Part shown: in pieces, positions 35,072 through 46,970 of the stretch
Layout: each line of letters starts with the position of its first letter
Numbering within the stretch: position 1 is the first letter of the stretch
Source of the DNA: Takakia lepidozioides
Lineage: Eukaryota > Streptophyta > Takakiopsida > Takakiales > Takakiaceae
DNA length: 60,000 nucleotides
Assembly (NCBI GenBank): GCA_030704615.1
Contig: CM060732.1
Coordinates: 47,847,053 to 47,907,052 of the forward strand
Direction: 5' to 3'
The notes under the pieces: model-generated
Databases searched by the model: none
What the model saw: only the letters and a program-made list of their open reading frames with translations
Told to the model about the DNA's origin: nothing
Program-made: the position numbers and the translations under genes

Positions 35072-35092
35072 TTTGGCGACCATACTGGGGAA
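35072..35092 (+). other. Primer-binding-site-like sequence
   Basis: TTTGGCGACCATACTGGGG directly follows the LTR end. With a one- or two-base spacer it begins TGGCG, as expected for a site pairing with a tRNA 3' CCA end. The tRNA identity is not assigned. It is unlike the tRNA-Met site of the element at 51.9-55.2 kb. Confidence 0.45.
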
Positions 35093-35113
35093 CTGGGTCA
35101 ATAACAACCAGAT

Positions 35114-36120
35114 GTGACAGGCATTTGGTGGGATCATGGTGGTTGGAGAATTAAAGAATTTGATGTGCATCAAATTCCCTGTGGAACTGAGAAAGAAAGG
35201 TTGTCCAAGCAATTCTTGGAATTGCCAGACGGTTGCAAGGAAAACATTCTTAAGAGAGTGCATGATGCAGATCCTGAGTGGGGTCTGGAGAAAGGAGTGA
35301 TAAAGATTTATCAGGTGGCCTGTAGAGGGAGAGCAAGTTGGTTACCAACGCTGGTTTATGTGATAGCGTTGCTATCCATTAAACGAGTGGAGTTTGAAGG
35401 CTAGGAGGAACGGAAAGTGAATGTTTACACTCATATGCATGAAGAGTTGGTACTGGTAAAGAATTGGATTCCTAAGGATATTCTGTGGATCAAACTCACA
35501 CCAAGAACAGCTTTTCAGACTTGTTTGCAATATGGTTATATGGTAACGGAGACTTCTAATATAGCCAAGGGTGCATTGAAGCTTGAAAGAAACCCAGGCA
35601 TATACGAGAGATACTATAGAAGAGAGTTTTGGTTATTGCCACATTAAAGAAATGAAAGACATGGGACATGAGTGATGAAAGAGAAGCTAGACTCTAGAGA
35701 TATTCAGCAAAAAGAGAAAATTATCTGAAAGCTAATTATCCCTATCTTTGGGAGAGAGGAATAGACATAGGGGAATCATCTCGACCTCTCACACCATTAA
35801 GATCAGAGAGTACATCACCCATACCGGAAGAACTAGAGTTGGATGCCACTCCTTCTTTTTCTTTGCAAGAAAGATTAAGGGAATTGGTACAGGAAGAAGA
35901 TCAACCACGAGGTGAAAGATCTGAGGTACATCCCTGGATAAAAGATTTGACATAAATCTTTTATAAGAGTTGGCATGGAACACCAAAAGCAGAAACTCAA
36001 GTTTCTGAAACAGAAGATGAAGAAAGAGGAGAGGATGTGGCAGAGCCAACGGAGAGTTCAAACTCTCCAACACCATTGCAATTGAGTTACATGAGTGAAG
36101 AAGAAGACACCCAAGGGGGC
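35114..36120 (+). pseudogene. Degraded ORF upstream of gag
   Basis: Open blocks 35114-35404 and 35417-35647, followed by a stop-riddled acidic region up to gag. The first contains FDVHQIPCGTEKERLSKQFL and WGLEKGVIKIYQVACRGRAS. No domain is recognised. Tat/Ogre elements often carry an extra ORF between the 5' LTR and gag, so this may be its equivalent. It is broken by stops at 35402 and 35645 and several more. Confidence 0.5.
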
Positions 36121-36125
36121 AAAAC

Positions 36126-37920
36126 TTGGAAGATGAAAACATGGAGAAGAAATTGGAAGTGGAAGAGTATGAAAAAGTAGACCCAACAGCTGAGGTTGAG
36201 ACTACAACCAGGACATCCCAACCCGTTGGACTTGGATCAAGTGGAGCACTTGGATCACAGGCCAACGAAGGTGTCGGCTCGGGGGGATTAGGCGGGCGGC
36301 CTGGATGTGGCTCTGGGGGGACAGGGAGTGTGGGAAGTAGTGCAACTGGAGCTGGGAATATTGTGAATATAGTGAGGCCAGTAGCAGGGAGTGCTCAGGG
36401 GCCAGCACTTGGTGGAAGTTCCACCACAACTACCACAGGTCCTCAAGGACCAGCACCAGCAAGGGGGCCAGCACCTGTCAGTGGGCAGGGGGTAAGGCCA
36501 CAGATGGCATTACAACCAACACGGGAAAAACCACCTTTTCCAATATATTCAAGAAAAAAGGATCCTGAAAAACACATTAGCCAATTTGAACACATGTGTA
36601 TTGTGAACAATGAGAATGGCGATGATGCCAAGATGAGACTGTTTCTTTGTTCACTTATCAAGAAAGCAAGTGAATGGCGGACTAGCCCAAACGCAACTAC
36701 TGCTCAGGGGATTGCCTAAAGGTCAAGGCCTCGTGCAGGTAAGCTGCCAAGCATTTCTGATCCTCATAATGCAAGACTTCAGTGACAGATTGAGTCCCAC
36801 GGAATAGACCATCAGATTCTACCCATGCAGGTTTCTTGTAGCTATTGATCCACAGGGAATCATAGGTAATCTTGTGCTTGAAATCTGACCCCCTTGGATG
36901 AATATGGACCCACACTCTATCTCTGCTCCTTCAGGTATCCATTAATCATTTCCTAACCTGGAATGGCTTGAATACAACATTCCGAAATAGGTTCAGGACA
37001 AATAAAACTGAGGATTAAGTGTATGGAAGTTTACAACAGTTAAAGTAAAAGAAGCATGAAACCGTTGAGGAGTATATGAAAAAGATGGAATTGATGATGA
37101 AAAAGCTGGCTGCTGTACCAGCACCAGGTTTACAGAAGACTTGGTTTGTGAGTGGACTAAGACCAGAGTTGCAAAAGAAAATGGATATGTTATCCCATAA
37201 TACAGTGGAGGAGGCATTTGAAACAGCGAACAGAATTGAGCAATTGGGAATGTTCAGGAGAGAGAAAATGGATGATGAGGACTCTGAGGATGAGTCAGAT
37301 GAGGAAGAAGAGCAAGAGCTTAAGAGGAAGAGTAAGAGGAAGGAAAAGTTGAAGAGGGATAACTATGAGAAAAGATTAGAAGAAATCTTGAAGAAGTATG
37401 CCACAGAGGCTGCAACACATTGGAGGAAGGGTGTTTGGTGTGCAAAATGCCAGAATGAAGGCCATACCACCACTGAATGCCACATGAAGGAGAAACACTG
37501 TACTATCTGTAAAATGGATAACCATTCTATTGAGAATTGTTACTACAACAGAAGGATAGCTGCAAGAGAACATAGGCAAGTAAAGGTGCATCAAGTGCAG
37601 CGCCAGCCAAGAAGAAACAGTGATCAGGACCACTATGGTAGGCCTGGTGGTTATAACAATGGCATGGAAGGGAGAGGTAATCCAAGAGGAAATTACCAAG
37701 GAAATTCCAGAGGCAACTATCAGATTACAGAAACAATCCCAGAACAGACCAAGGGCGAGGACCTAATGGGAAAGAACTGTATTACTATTGTAATCAGGCA
37801 GGACATCGCAAGGCAGCCTGTCCATTCTGGATCAGACACCAGAATGAGATGAGAGCTCTTGTGAATGAGGGGCCAGTGGTGGCAGCTCACATGGTTAGGC
37901 CATGTGTTGTACCAGAAGTA
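36126..37920 (+). pseudogene. gag (capsid and nucleocapsid), interrupted
   Basis: The N-terminal frame 36126-36719 starts with an acidic block, then a Gly/Ser/Thr/Pro-rich linker, then the gag motif PIYSRKKDPEKHISQFEHM. It is interrupted at about 36697-36932 by an antisense insertion and resumes (37076-37852 in a different frame) with EEYMKKMELMMKK. An acidic/basic charged block and a CCHC knuckle, CAKCQNEGHTTTEC, follow. A second knuckle, CNQAGHRKAAC, lies one frame away after 37770, so there is also a frameshift, and it has lost its first cysteine. Gag would package the element RNA in particles; this copy cannot encode it. Confidence 0.8.
36697..36932 (-). mobile_element. Antisense insertion inside gag
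   Basis: A 235-bp stretch whose minus strand has the frame KHKITYDSLWINSYKKPAW and EVLHYEDQKCLAAYLHEA. The gag frame is lost exactly over this interval and recovers after it. A closely similar sequence occurs on the plus strand at about 50455-50655, where it forms the end of a duplicated block. The source family is unknown. Confidence 0.7.
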
Positions 37921-38005
37921 AGTACAATGATAGTAACTAGAAAAAAAAGCCAAAATAATACCTCCAGTAGATGAGGAAGGTGATGATAATGAAGATGGCA
38001 GTGAT

Positions 38006-39811
38006 GTGCCTGAAGATGATGAGGCTTGGAGAGATGAGAAGGAACTGCACAAGGAAGTGGCAGATACCATAAGGGAAATGCAGAAGAGTACTGATATTCC
38101 TATGGCAGATTCCTCTGATTCTGAAGGAGAAGAGGAAGTGAGTGAGGATGAAGGGAAGAAAGAAGCTGCAGAAATGCAGAGTAATGAAGGGACTTTGGCT
38201 GAAGTAATATGCCAGTCCAAAGCGGAGATTACCATTGAACATCTATTGGCTGTGGCACCTTATTGTAGACACAGGCTGTATCAAGCAATCAATTGGATTG
38301 CCCATGTGACAGGGAACACAGACCTGAACAACAAGGTGACTAGTTATAATGTGAAGCCGAAAGGGCAAGAAACAGTCATGGACTTTGATGATTCTATGCC
38401 AGTAATCCAATTGAGAATTGAAAGCACATAACTAACTGATGTACTGATAGATGGAGGCTCTGGAGTGAATATCATGACAGACCAATTAAGGCAGAAGCTT
38501 GGTCTAAGTAACATGAAACCAGCCCCATTTACAGTAACAATGGCAGATCAAATAAGTGTTCAGCCATTTGGATTGATAAGAGGAGTTAAGATACAGATTC
38601 AAAAGATGATCTTTAAGATCACAGTAACTGTGTTGAAAATGGATGAAGTCATGGAAGCTTACTCCTTATTGCTGGGTCGACCGTGGCTGAAACAGACCAG
38701 GGTATTCTATGACTGGAATTCCCAGTTATTAACTGTGCATGATGGGATGCACAAAATACAAATCACCACTAAGAAATCTAGTAAATTACCTGCTACGAGA
38801 AGACCTCGAGGGGTCAGGGAGTATGACTGGAGGGGAGGACTTGATGAGGAGCAGGAAGCTACCCTGTTCGCTGCACACCCAGAGTGGGAGCAGGTTGCAG
38901 AGATGCAACTGGAAGGCCTAAGTTGTTTAAAAGGTATCTGCTGTGGTGTAGTGACAGCAACACCAATTGAGGGTAAAACAAGCAGTTACCCACCACATTT
39001 CTATGAAAAAAGAGAGGGAGAAATGGAAATCCTAGAGGAACCAGCCACTGTGAGTTTACAGGATGAAGTGGTGACTGGTTGGACAATCACAGCTGATGAG
39101 CAGGTGAGAGAAGTGAATGTGGGAACTGAAGGGGAACCGAGGATGGTGAAGGTAGGGGCTGATTTGGAGCCAGAATTCTTTGAGGAAGCTAAGAGTCTGT
39201 TCATCAAATACAGAGATGTATTTGCTTGGAGCTACGAGGATCTAAAAGGGATACCACCTGAGATTTGTCAGCATAAGATTGAACTGGAACCAGGGTCAAT
39301 ACCAATCAAACAGACAAGGTACAGAATGAATCCCAACTATGCACAGAAGGTTGGAGAAGAGATCAAGAAGTTGGCTGAGGCTAAGTTTATATACCCGATA
39401 GAGTATACAACTAGGTTGTCACCCATTGTGATAGTTCCCAAGAAGAATGGTTTACTGAGAGTTTGTGTGAACTATAAGAAGTTGAATGCTTGTACGAAGA
39501 AAGATCCTTTCCCTTTGCCATTCACAGAAGCGGTATTGGACACTGTGGCAGGCCATGAGATGTACTCATTCATGGATGGCTTCAGTGGTTATAATCAAGT
39601 GCAAGTGGCAGAAGAAGACCAGGGAAATACAGCTTTCATCACAGACTGGGGTGCTTATGCATACAAAGTCATGCCTTTTAGACTTTGTAATGCACCAACA
39701 ACCTTTCAGAGAGTGATAAATGAATATTTTCATGAGTATCTGGATGATTTCATGCAGGTGTTCTTGGATGATTTCAGTGTGTACAGCTCTAAGAATGAGC
39801 ACTTGCAGAAA
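38006..39811 (+). pseudogene. pol: aspartic protease and reverse transcriptase, 5' part
   Basis: One reading frame from 38006, broken only by a TAA at 38429-38431, to about 39811. An acidic leader precedes the retropepsin-type protease, with active-site LIDGGSGVNIM and a later LLGRPWL loop. Reverse transcriptase blocks follow: FAWSYEDLKGIP, VPKKNGLLRVCVNYKKLN, FMDGFSGYNQV, VMPFRLCNAPTTFQ and the catalytic FLDDFSVYS. The frame ends abruptly at HLQK (39810), where the sequence becomes reverse-complemented. DGG rather than DTG/DSG in the protease is usual for Tat/Athila-type elements. The premature stop lies between leader and protease. Confidence 0.85.
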
Positions 39812-40345
39812 AATCATTGCCAGTGCTTCTCTTTCAGTTGTGCTATAGTTCCTTTCAACACTGTTCATCAACCTGCTAGCATAGTACACAGGTGAATCTA
39901 TATTTCCTGTAACATTTTGGGCTAACACTGCTCCCAACGCTTCTCCTGAGGCATCACAATGAACATGAAATACTACATGTCAGTGAGGGTTAATCAGCAC
40001 AGGTGTAGTTGTTACTGACAATGTAAGTTCCTCAAAAGCCTGTTGACATTCAGCTGTCCATGCAAACACTGCATCTTTCTCCAGAAGCTTGCTCAATGGT
40101 GCTGCTATCTGTGCATACCGTTTGACAAATCTTCTGTAATAACTGGTTTGTCCAAGGAATCTCCTTAGACTCTTAACATTTACTGGTGGTGGAGAGGCTT
40201 TAATAGCCTCTGTCTTTCTGGGATCCACAAGAAGTCCCCTCTTACACACAATGTGTCCCAAAAGCACCCCTGAGTTCACACAGAAAGTACACTTATCTGG
40301 ATTCAGGCCCAGACCTCTCATCCTGCATCTGGCCAAACATAAGGG
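39812..40345 (-). pseudogene. Inverted RT thumb/RNase H segment of pol
   Basis: Read on the minus strand, this is the direct continuation of the reverse transcriptase: LARCRMRGLGLNPDKCTF, RRFLGQTSYYRRFVK, then RNase H sequence HCDASGEALGAVLAQ and YSTTEREALAMI. It carries a stop near 39978. The left edge abuts the plus-strand RT at 39811/39812, with AAAA at the join. The segment ends at about 40345 where the RT sense begins. The simplest reading is an inversion within the element; template switching during reverse transcription is an alternative. Confidence 0.8.
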
Positions 40346-40503
40346 ATACAGTGGTATCCATGACAAACCATTGCAGCACGACTTGCATATTGAAACACAG
40401 AAACAGTCACGGGCTGCACCGGTAATACCAATGGAGCATGAAGCACTTGTCGTAAAGCCAAATGTGTATGGCCTGAGCGGAGAACACGGGTGTTCGCATA
40501 GTT

Positions 40504-40642
40504 ATCACAGCCCACCACAGCATCACACAGCCTATCACAGCCCACCACAGTGCCACACAGTTTATCACAGCCCACCACAGTATCACACAGCCTATCACAG
40601 CCCACCACAGTTTGACACAGTCTGTCACAGCCCAACACAGCC
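40504..40642. repeat. Related 10-bp minisatellite, second type
   Basis: About 14 units of 10 bp with CACAG at fixed phase (CCCACCACAG, CATCACACAG, CCTATCACAG). It resembles the LTR arrays, but the flanks do not match the 34138 LTR, so it may come from a different related element. Confidence 0.75.
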
Positions 40643-40975
40643 CACGCGTCCATAGGGTCAGTGACAGGTGGACGTGGGTTAACGTCCGAAAAGTGGCCGG
40701 CGGAAGAAAATACAGCTTGGAAGTCAAACTCGGAGAAAGTGCCACGCGGATAGGGAAAGACGGAGGCAGGTCTAGAAACGAACACGTGGTCGTCAGGGCG
40801 AAGCACACCGCAGTGCATATATTGCAAAAGCGGGTGTCATCATGCAAGAAGACAAATTGGGCCGTCAAAGTACCTACCCGGTACATCAACCCAAACTATT
40901 TGTGGGCCCATTAATGCATTCAGGGCAAGGGTAACGGAACCCTTTACGAGTACAGAAAAGGGGGATCTTTGTCGC

Positions 40976-43900
40976 ATGTGCTATCCTAGTGGACATTCCA
41001 GGGGGGAAAGTCCACTGAGGGGAGTTAAATTAAGAAGTTACCCAAGGAGGCAACAGCCAATCACGAGCGAGAATTACATGCAGGTGGTTTCCTCCAAGAA
41101 ACAAGAGCAAGAAATTAGCAGGGTTATGAGTGCGAGAGTCGGGGTGGCTCCGAATAACCAGCGTCTCGGCATGAGAGACAATCAAAGCTATAGTTTTGTA
41201 GCTATGGCAAATATTACAGATTACACGCTCGCTTTACTTCTCACGCAGTGGCACAAGGACGGACGGGTTGAGAGTACATTCTCTCTCACTCGATACTTAC
41301 AAGCCCCACAGGCTTACACGCACTTACCCGTTCCATTCTGTGCCAACCATACCTTTATGCTCTGTGCCCTGCAAGCTTTTCTTCAGCTGTTTCAAACAAG
41401 ACCTTTTTGTTTGTCTAGAATGAAGAGAGTGAGGGGAATGGAGGATATCAGGGTGAAGAGCACCACGATACTGCAGAAACAAACAATTGCTACACCGCAG
41501 GCAGTGCAGCTGCTGAGGGAGTTGCGATTGGAGGGGCTGCTACGCAAGGACTGGTCCTTGCATCATCGGCAATATATGCTTCAATTTCTTCAGAACTTTG
41601 AGCCTAGGTCGGGAGTAACCCAGGTGAGGGGAGTAGATATAGAAATTACTCCCCAGTACCTGCAGCAATTGTTCGAATTGCCATCGGGTCATGTGGATGT
41701 GGATGAGCACAGGGCAAGATTACAGATAGGGCATCTGTTCCAAGAAGGGAGTTTCTTTAAGACTCAAGGTTACGCTTGCACCAAAGCCGAGTACCCAGGG
41801 CTTAGAGATGTTGGCCAAATACTGAACGTTCTGTTTGCCATGAAACACAACCAACAGTATTTGAGTAGGTCATTCACAGAGGAGATACTGAAAGCCTTGC
41901 GAGGAGAGGATGTAGCTTGGGCAGAGTTAATGTACAATGGTCTGGTGGAAGAGATGAAGAGGTTACAGGGCACTGCTGCTAAGTCTCCGATCATCGTGTC
42001 TGGCCCAGTCATTGCTCAGATCATTCTTGACTCTTGCATACTTGATGCGCAAGAACGTAAGGAGATGGGAGTATTTGAGGCAGCAACCACTGCAATGGAG
42101 GAGCAGGGTTCTTCACATAGTGAGGGTGGACTGGCAGAGCAACACCAGTCTAAGACTCAGAAGAGGGGTATGACTGTAGTGGCGGATCCATTGGCTTCAA
42201 GAAAGCCGCAAGATGATGTTTCCCAAGCTCTTGTGCAGGATGGGGCACAGCAGCACAGAGGGCTGTTATTACTAAAAGACCTTTGGAGAGGGAAGAAGAA
42301 GTCACTTCGGTACCACAACCATCACAACCAGTTGAATCGGTTGTCTCTGAGGTACCTCAGTTAGTACATGCTGTTCCACCAGAGCCTATTGCTCTGGAAA
42401 GAGAAGGGTTGGTCATTCCCACTACAGAGCAGGTTGTTGTTAGAGGGCTGCTTGGGACTTTAACGCTTTTACGGGTTCTGTGGGGTACCCTTAATTTTTA
42501 CACAGACTGAGACCAACAGGAGCCTTAGGGGTGACAACAGCAGGCTTTAGGGGGGGGGGGGGGGGGTTTACACAGCCTGACACAGCCCATCACAGCCAGT
42601 CACAGCCGCCACAGCCTGTCACAGCCAACACAGCCCAACACAGCCCGTCACAGCCAGTCACAGCCGCCACAGCCCGACACAGCCCGTCACAGCCCGTCAC
42701 AGCCCGACACAGCCCATCACAGCAACACAGCCTGACACAGCCCGACACAGCCAGTCACAGCCCGATACAGCCTTACACAGCCAGTCACAGCTCGGCACAG
42801 CTTGACACAGCCTGTCACAGTACATGGGGAACAGTTATCATTGGCAGGGAACGACTGTGAGGGAACGACATCTGCAGAAGGAACATGTTACTTCAGGGAT
42901 GACGGTTAATTAGTTAGGTGGTTAGAACAGCTTGCGGGCAGATAAGGGGAGCGGCAACGGAAAGAGGGGACACTTCACGGGGAGCGTTTCTTGGTCATGT
43001 AGGAGGGGAGATCAGGCGGAGAGCAAGAACGAGAGAAGAAAGAAGGAGAAAAGATGAACAGTAGATGCTTACTTTCATGCAAAGCTGTAGTGATACTGTA
43101 GGGCGGATTAGAGTCACCTTGACATTGGCCTAGTACCTGATAAATCGTCAACTGATACTTATTCGATACAAGCACACTATGTAGAGAGACATGAGTGAAG
43201 CTGTGAAATGAATGCATGATTAACTGGAACTAAGAAGATACTGAAGCAAACTGATGCTTCAGTATGGGAAGCACAACCATGATTCACTAGTTGCAGGTCA
43301 TGACTGATTGTACTGAGCAGGCTGAGTACTTAGAGATATCCATCTCTTCTATCTTGGAGTTTCCACCTCGGATAGCGAAGGGATGGGTGAGTAAAAGCCG
43401 TTCGACAGTCGTGGCAGAAATTGAGAAGGGTGACCTTCTCTATGAAAACTCTGGCTTGGTCAGGGAATCAGTGGTACCAGAGGTGTAGAGTCTGTCCAGG
43501 GAAATCCCTGCTGTGCATGTAATACCCACACCTGTGACGGAGGTACCAGGGGTATAATATCAAGACACTGCAGCACCTGTGGAGGATGAGGTGGTTCAGG
43601 AAGAGGATCTGGTGGGGCAATGGCCTGAATGGTTGGTGAAGCATCACACTGTGGAGGATCAGGAAGAGCAGCAACAAGTTCACCATGATGACCCCCAGCA
43701 GGCCATGCTTATGAGTTCCATAAGCAGGACACTCAATTTGTTAGGCACTTATGTGAAATCCCATGTTCCATTTACCCAATTGGCAGCTTTGAAGGAGGAA
43801 CTCAGGAAAGAGTTTGAGACTCGAATTGCCATTAAGTGTGCTAACAAGGTAGATGAGGAGATCAATCTCAAGTTACAGCAAGAGTTGGAGGACACAAAGG

Positions 43901-45948
43901 CTGCCTTGCAGTTGGCTAAGGGACATTTGATTGAAGCAGGTCTCGAGCAGGACCAGTTGCATGAAGCACATAAGCAACAGTTATACCAATTGCAGGTGAA
44001 GCATGAGGGCAAGTTGCAAGAAGTGAATGTACTACATACAGAGTTGGAGGCAGTACATCAGAGGATGACCATACAATGTGCTACACTCACAACTACTCTA
44101 GAGCAAACTGCATTAGAAGTTAACAGACAAGGGGAGATATGTATGATGGCAGAAGCTGAGATAATAGAGCAAATGAAACTCATTGTTGATTTGTAGGCTA
44201 CAATCTGTTGCAATGAGAATACTTTCCAACAGTACAGACAGGTTGAGGCTAACCATGAGAGGTACATCCTGGAGTTGCAACAAACAGTCATGGTCAATAG
44301 AAATGAACTCTCTGTGGCTAACAAGGCTTGGAAGGAAGCCAATAATCTGGCTGCTGCCTATGCGGGCCTGGTTGAACCTCATGCGAAGCGCATGGAGGCT
44401 TTACAGCAGCAGTTAGATGTGTACAGACTCACGGAGGAGCAGACTCTCAGGGGTGCCACACAGGACTTGTCGGATAACCACCTTATGCAGGTCTGGTTAG
44501 CACAAGGGTCGGTAGAAGGCAAAGCACCAAGGAAGCTCATCCAGGGCGAGATGAATGAGCTCAGATTGCATGTGCAGAACATTGCCACAACTACTATAGA
44601 CAATGTCTATAATAGGATAGCAGAGCTACAGGAGGAGGTGGAAGGCCTGCAGACTCAAGTGGATGACCTGAGTTCAAATATTGACAAGAGAGTCTTTGTT
44701 CCTGAGGAGCAGCTGGTGGCTACTTATTTACATGCCAGGACTCTAATTTTTCAATCTACTTCGCAGGGGGTGCAGGAGATGTCAGTGGTAGAAGGGCCAG
44801 TGGTACCAATACCACAACAGGTGTCTGTACAGGTAGTTGACCCTATTGCTACTACAGCCAAACCACAGCCTGAGGTATGGGGGGATGCTGCTTTTAACCC
44901 AACTAGGACTTCTACTGCACGGGAGTACAATCGGGCTATGATTATGCCCTTCAACCAAATTCCCATTGTGCTGGATTTGGCTTGGAAGGAATTTAGTCCT
45001 CTGCAGTCGTTGGCACATTACTACCAAATCATGCGCATTTGGTTGCCAGTGGCAACTCGGACTAAGGTTCTTCCGAACAATCGATCCATTGAGGATCATC
45101 ACTTTGCAAGGTACAAGTCTGAGGCAGGTACCATGCTGAAGGAATTAATTGTCTTCCAGGTTGTACATGGGTACATCTATACCAAGACCAAGGAGGTATC
45201 TAGTATTGTCATGGGCTGTGGATTATACTATGCTGCTTGTTTTATGGCACGTTATCACATTGAGCAGCAGAAGATGCAATCACGGTTTCTGAGTTATTCA
45301 AGTGGGGATCATTGGGTCTTACCTTCAGTGCCACCTCATATGTACCTATATGATGCAAAATTTATGATGCAGAAGGATTCCCAACTTCGTTCATGGTTTA
45401 ATTCGGCTTGGAACAATTTGGCAACACATAAATTCGGCCCTGAGGATATTTTCTTTAAGGGACATGAAGCCTGGAAATACTTACACTATTCCAAAGTCAT
45501 TGGCACACCTCTCACCTATACGGCTAAGGAATTCAGGGCGTTCACTAATTTTGCTTGCAAACGCTTACAACAAGTTGTACAGTTTAAACTTCCAGACATG
45601 GTGGGCCTACATTGTATGCCACGCAGGATTCCCGAGAAACCACTTAAAGTTCGGCCGTTAAAACACCTAAGGGGGGACGAGGATTCTGATACTACTGTTT
45701 CTTCAGAGGACTCTTTTGACATGGCAGAGGACTATGCACTTCAGATGGCAGAGAAGAAACGATGGGGATCTCCTATGCCTGAGAGGTTACCTTGTTATCA
45801 GCCAAAGGAGGGTCAAACATTTCCAGGTAGTGCTCAATCATCTCCATCAGCCAGTGACAGGACTCGGGCTCGCACACGGAGTCCTTCACAAGACTCTCAC
45901 CGACAGAAGGGTGCTCGCTCACAAAGGTTTGCTGATCCCAAACAGTAA
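40976..45948 (+). pseudogene. Long 3' ORF of the retrotransposon, function unknown
   Basis: Part 1, 40976-42364, starts at an ATG. It contains TQVRGVDIEITPQYLQQLFE, a pattern that loosely recalls plant 'putative transposon protein' domains. A frame change near 42240-42280 leads to a second frame that continues to 45948 once the solo LTR 42438-43407 is set aside. Only three internal stops interrupt it (about 43486, 43555 and 44194). Part 2 has an acidic start, a long coiled coil (about 43740-44700), a globular region with many aromatic residues (about 44880-45640) and a basic Ser/Arg-rich tail. The original product exceeded 1,200 residues. It is on the element's sense strand between pol and the polypurine tract, the place of env-like or accessory ORFs in some plant elements. 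No signal peptide or membrane segment is evident. Confidence 0.6.
42438..43407 (+). mobile_element. Solo LTR nested in the 3' ORF
   Basis: A 970-bp LTR of the same family (TGTTAGAGGG to TTCGACA) with no internal region. It is flanked by GTTGT (42433-42437) and GTCGT (43408-43412), a 5-bp duplication with one change. Removing LTR plus one duplicate rejoins the reading frame across the site. It includes a 17-G run (42550-42566) and a 10-bp minisatellite at 42571-42820. Solo LTRs arise by recombination between the two LTRs of a full insertion. Confidence 0.88.
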
Positions 45949-45969
45949 ACCGTGAGGACACGGCTTTTT

Positions 45970-45983
45970 GAGAGAGGGAGGGG
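45970..45983 (+). other. Polypurine tract
   Basis: GAGAGAGGGAGGGG lies three bases before the 3' LTR, the expected position for plus-strand priming in an LTR element. Confidence 0.75.
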
Positions 45984-45986
45984 TAA

Positions 45987-46965
45987 CGTTAAAGGGCTAC
46001 TTGGGACTTAGACGCTTTTACGGGTTCTGTGGGGTACCCTTAATTTTTGCGCAGACTGAGACCAACAGGAGCCTTAGGGGTGGCAGGCGCAGGCTTTAGA
46101 CAGCTCGTCACAAGTCTATCACAACCAGACACAGCTTTACACAGCCTGACATAGCTTCGCACAGCCAGTCACAGCCCGACACAGCTTTACACAGCCCGTC
46201 ACAGTCTATCACAGCCAGACACAGTCTGACACAGCCCGACACAGCTTCGCACAGCCAATCACAGCCCGGCACAGCTTCACACAGCCAGTCACAGCCCGAC
46301 ACAGCTTTACACAGCCAGTCACAGCTCGGCACAACTTGACACAGCCTGTCACGGTACATGGGGAACAGTTATCATTGACAGGGAACGACATCTGCAGAGG
46401 GAACGTGTTACTTCAGGGGTGACGGTTAGTTAGTTAGGTGGTTAGAACAGCTTGCGGGTAGATTAGGCAGAGTGGCAACAGGAAGGGGATCACTTCTTGA
46501 GGAGGGCGATTTGTTCAGGGGAGGAGGAGACGTAACGGAGAGCGGAAACAGTGAAGAAGAGATGATGACTTGATTGAGGCTTAATTCATGCAAGCTGTAA
46601 AATTATACAGTAGGTAGATTAGAGACACCATGGCATAGGCATGATACATGATTAATCTTAATCCGATATTGAATCGATACAAACATACTGTGTAGAGAGA
46701 CACGAGAGAAGCTGTGGAATGAATGCATGATTAATTGGAACTTAGTAGATACTGAAGCAATCTGATGCTTCAGTATACACGGTAAGGTAAATTGATAACA
46801 TGAAGGCAAGAAGGAATACAAATAGGAAGCACAACCATGATTCACTAGCTGCAGGTCATGACTGATTGTTCTGAGCGGGCTGTGTGCTTAGAGATATCCA
46901 CCTCTTCTATCTTGGAGTTTCCACCTCGGATAGCAAAGGGATGGGTGAGTAAAAGCCGCTCGATA
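45987..46965 (+). repeat. 3' LTR
   Basis: 979 bp, starting CGTTAAAGGG (TG mutated to CG) and ending GCTCGATA (CA to TA). It contains a 10-bp minisatellite at 46101-46352 and an ~80-bp stretch absent from the 5' LTR. The LTRs also differ in array length, so the insertion is not recent or the LTRs have been rearranged. Confidence 0.85.
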
Positions 46966-46970
46966 GCATT
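46966..46970. other. Target-site duplication GCATT, right
   Basis: Matches 34133-34137 exactly and closes the 12.8-kb insertion. Confidence 0.85.

Larger units (their letters stand above)
34138..46965 (+). mobile_element. Composite 12.8-kb LTR retrotransposon, Tat/Athila-like
   Basis: One insertion defined by a 5' LTR (34138-35071), a 3' LTR (45987-46965), matching GCATT duplications, a primer-site-like sequence just after the 5' LTR and a polypurine tract before the 3' LTR. The interior reads: degraded upstream ORF, gag, protease, reverse transcriptase, an inverted RT/RNase H piece, unrelated sequence, and a very long 3' ORF. I find no integrase. Nested into it are a solo LTR of the same family (42438-43407) and an antisense segment in gag. 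The DGG protease and the RT wording (FAWSYEDLKGIPPE, VPKKNGLLRVCVNYKKLN) are closest to the Tat/Athila side of Ty3/gypsy. Several stops and frameshifts make it non-autonomous. Confidence 0.88.
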
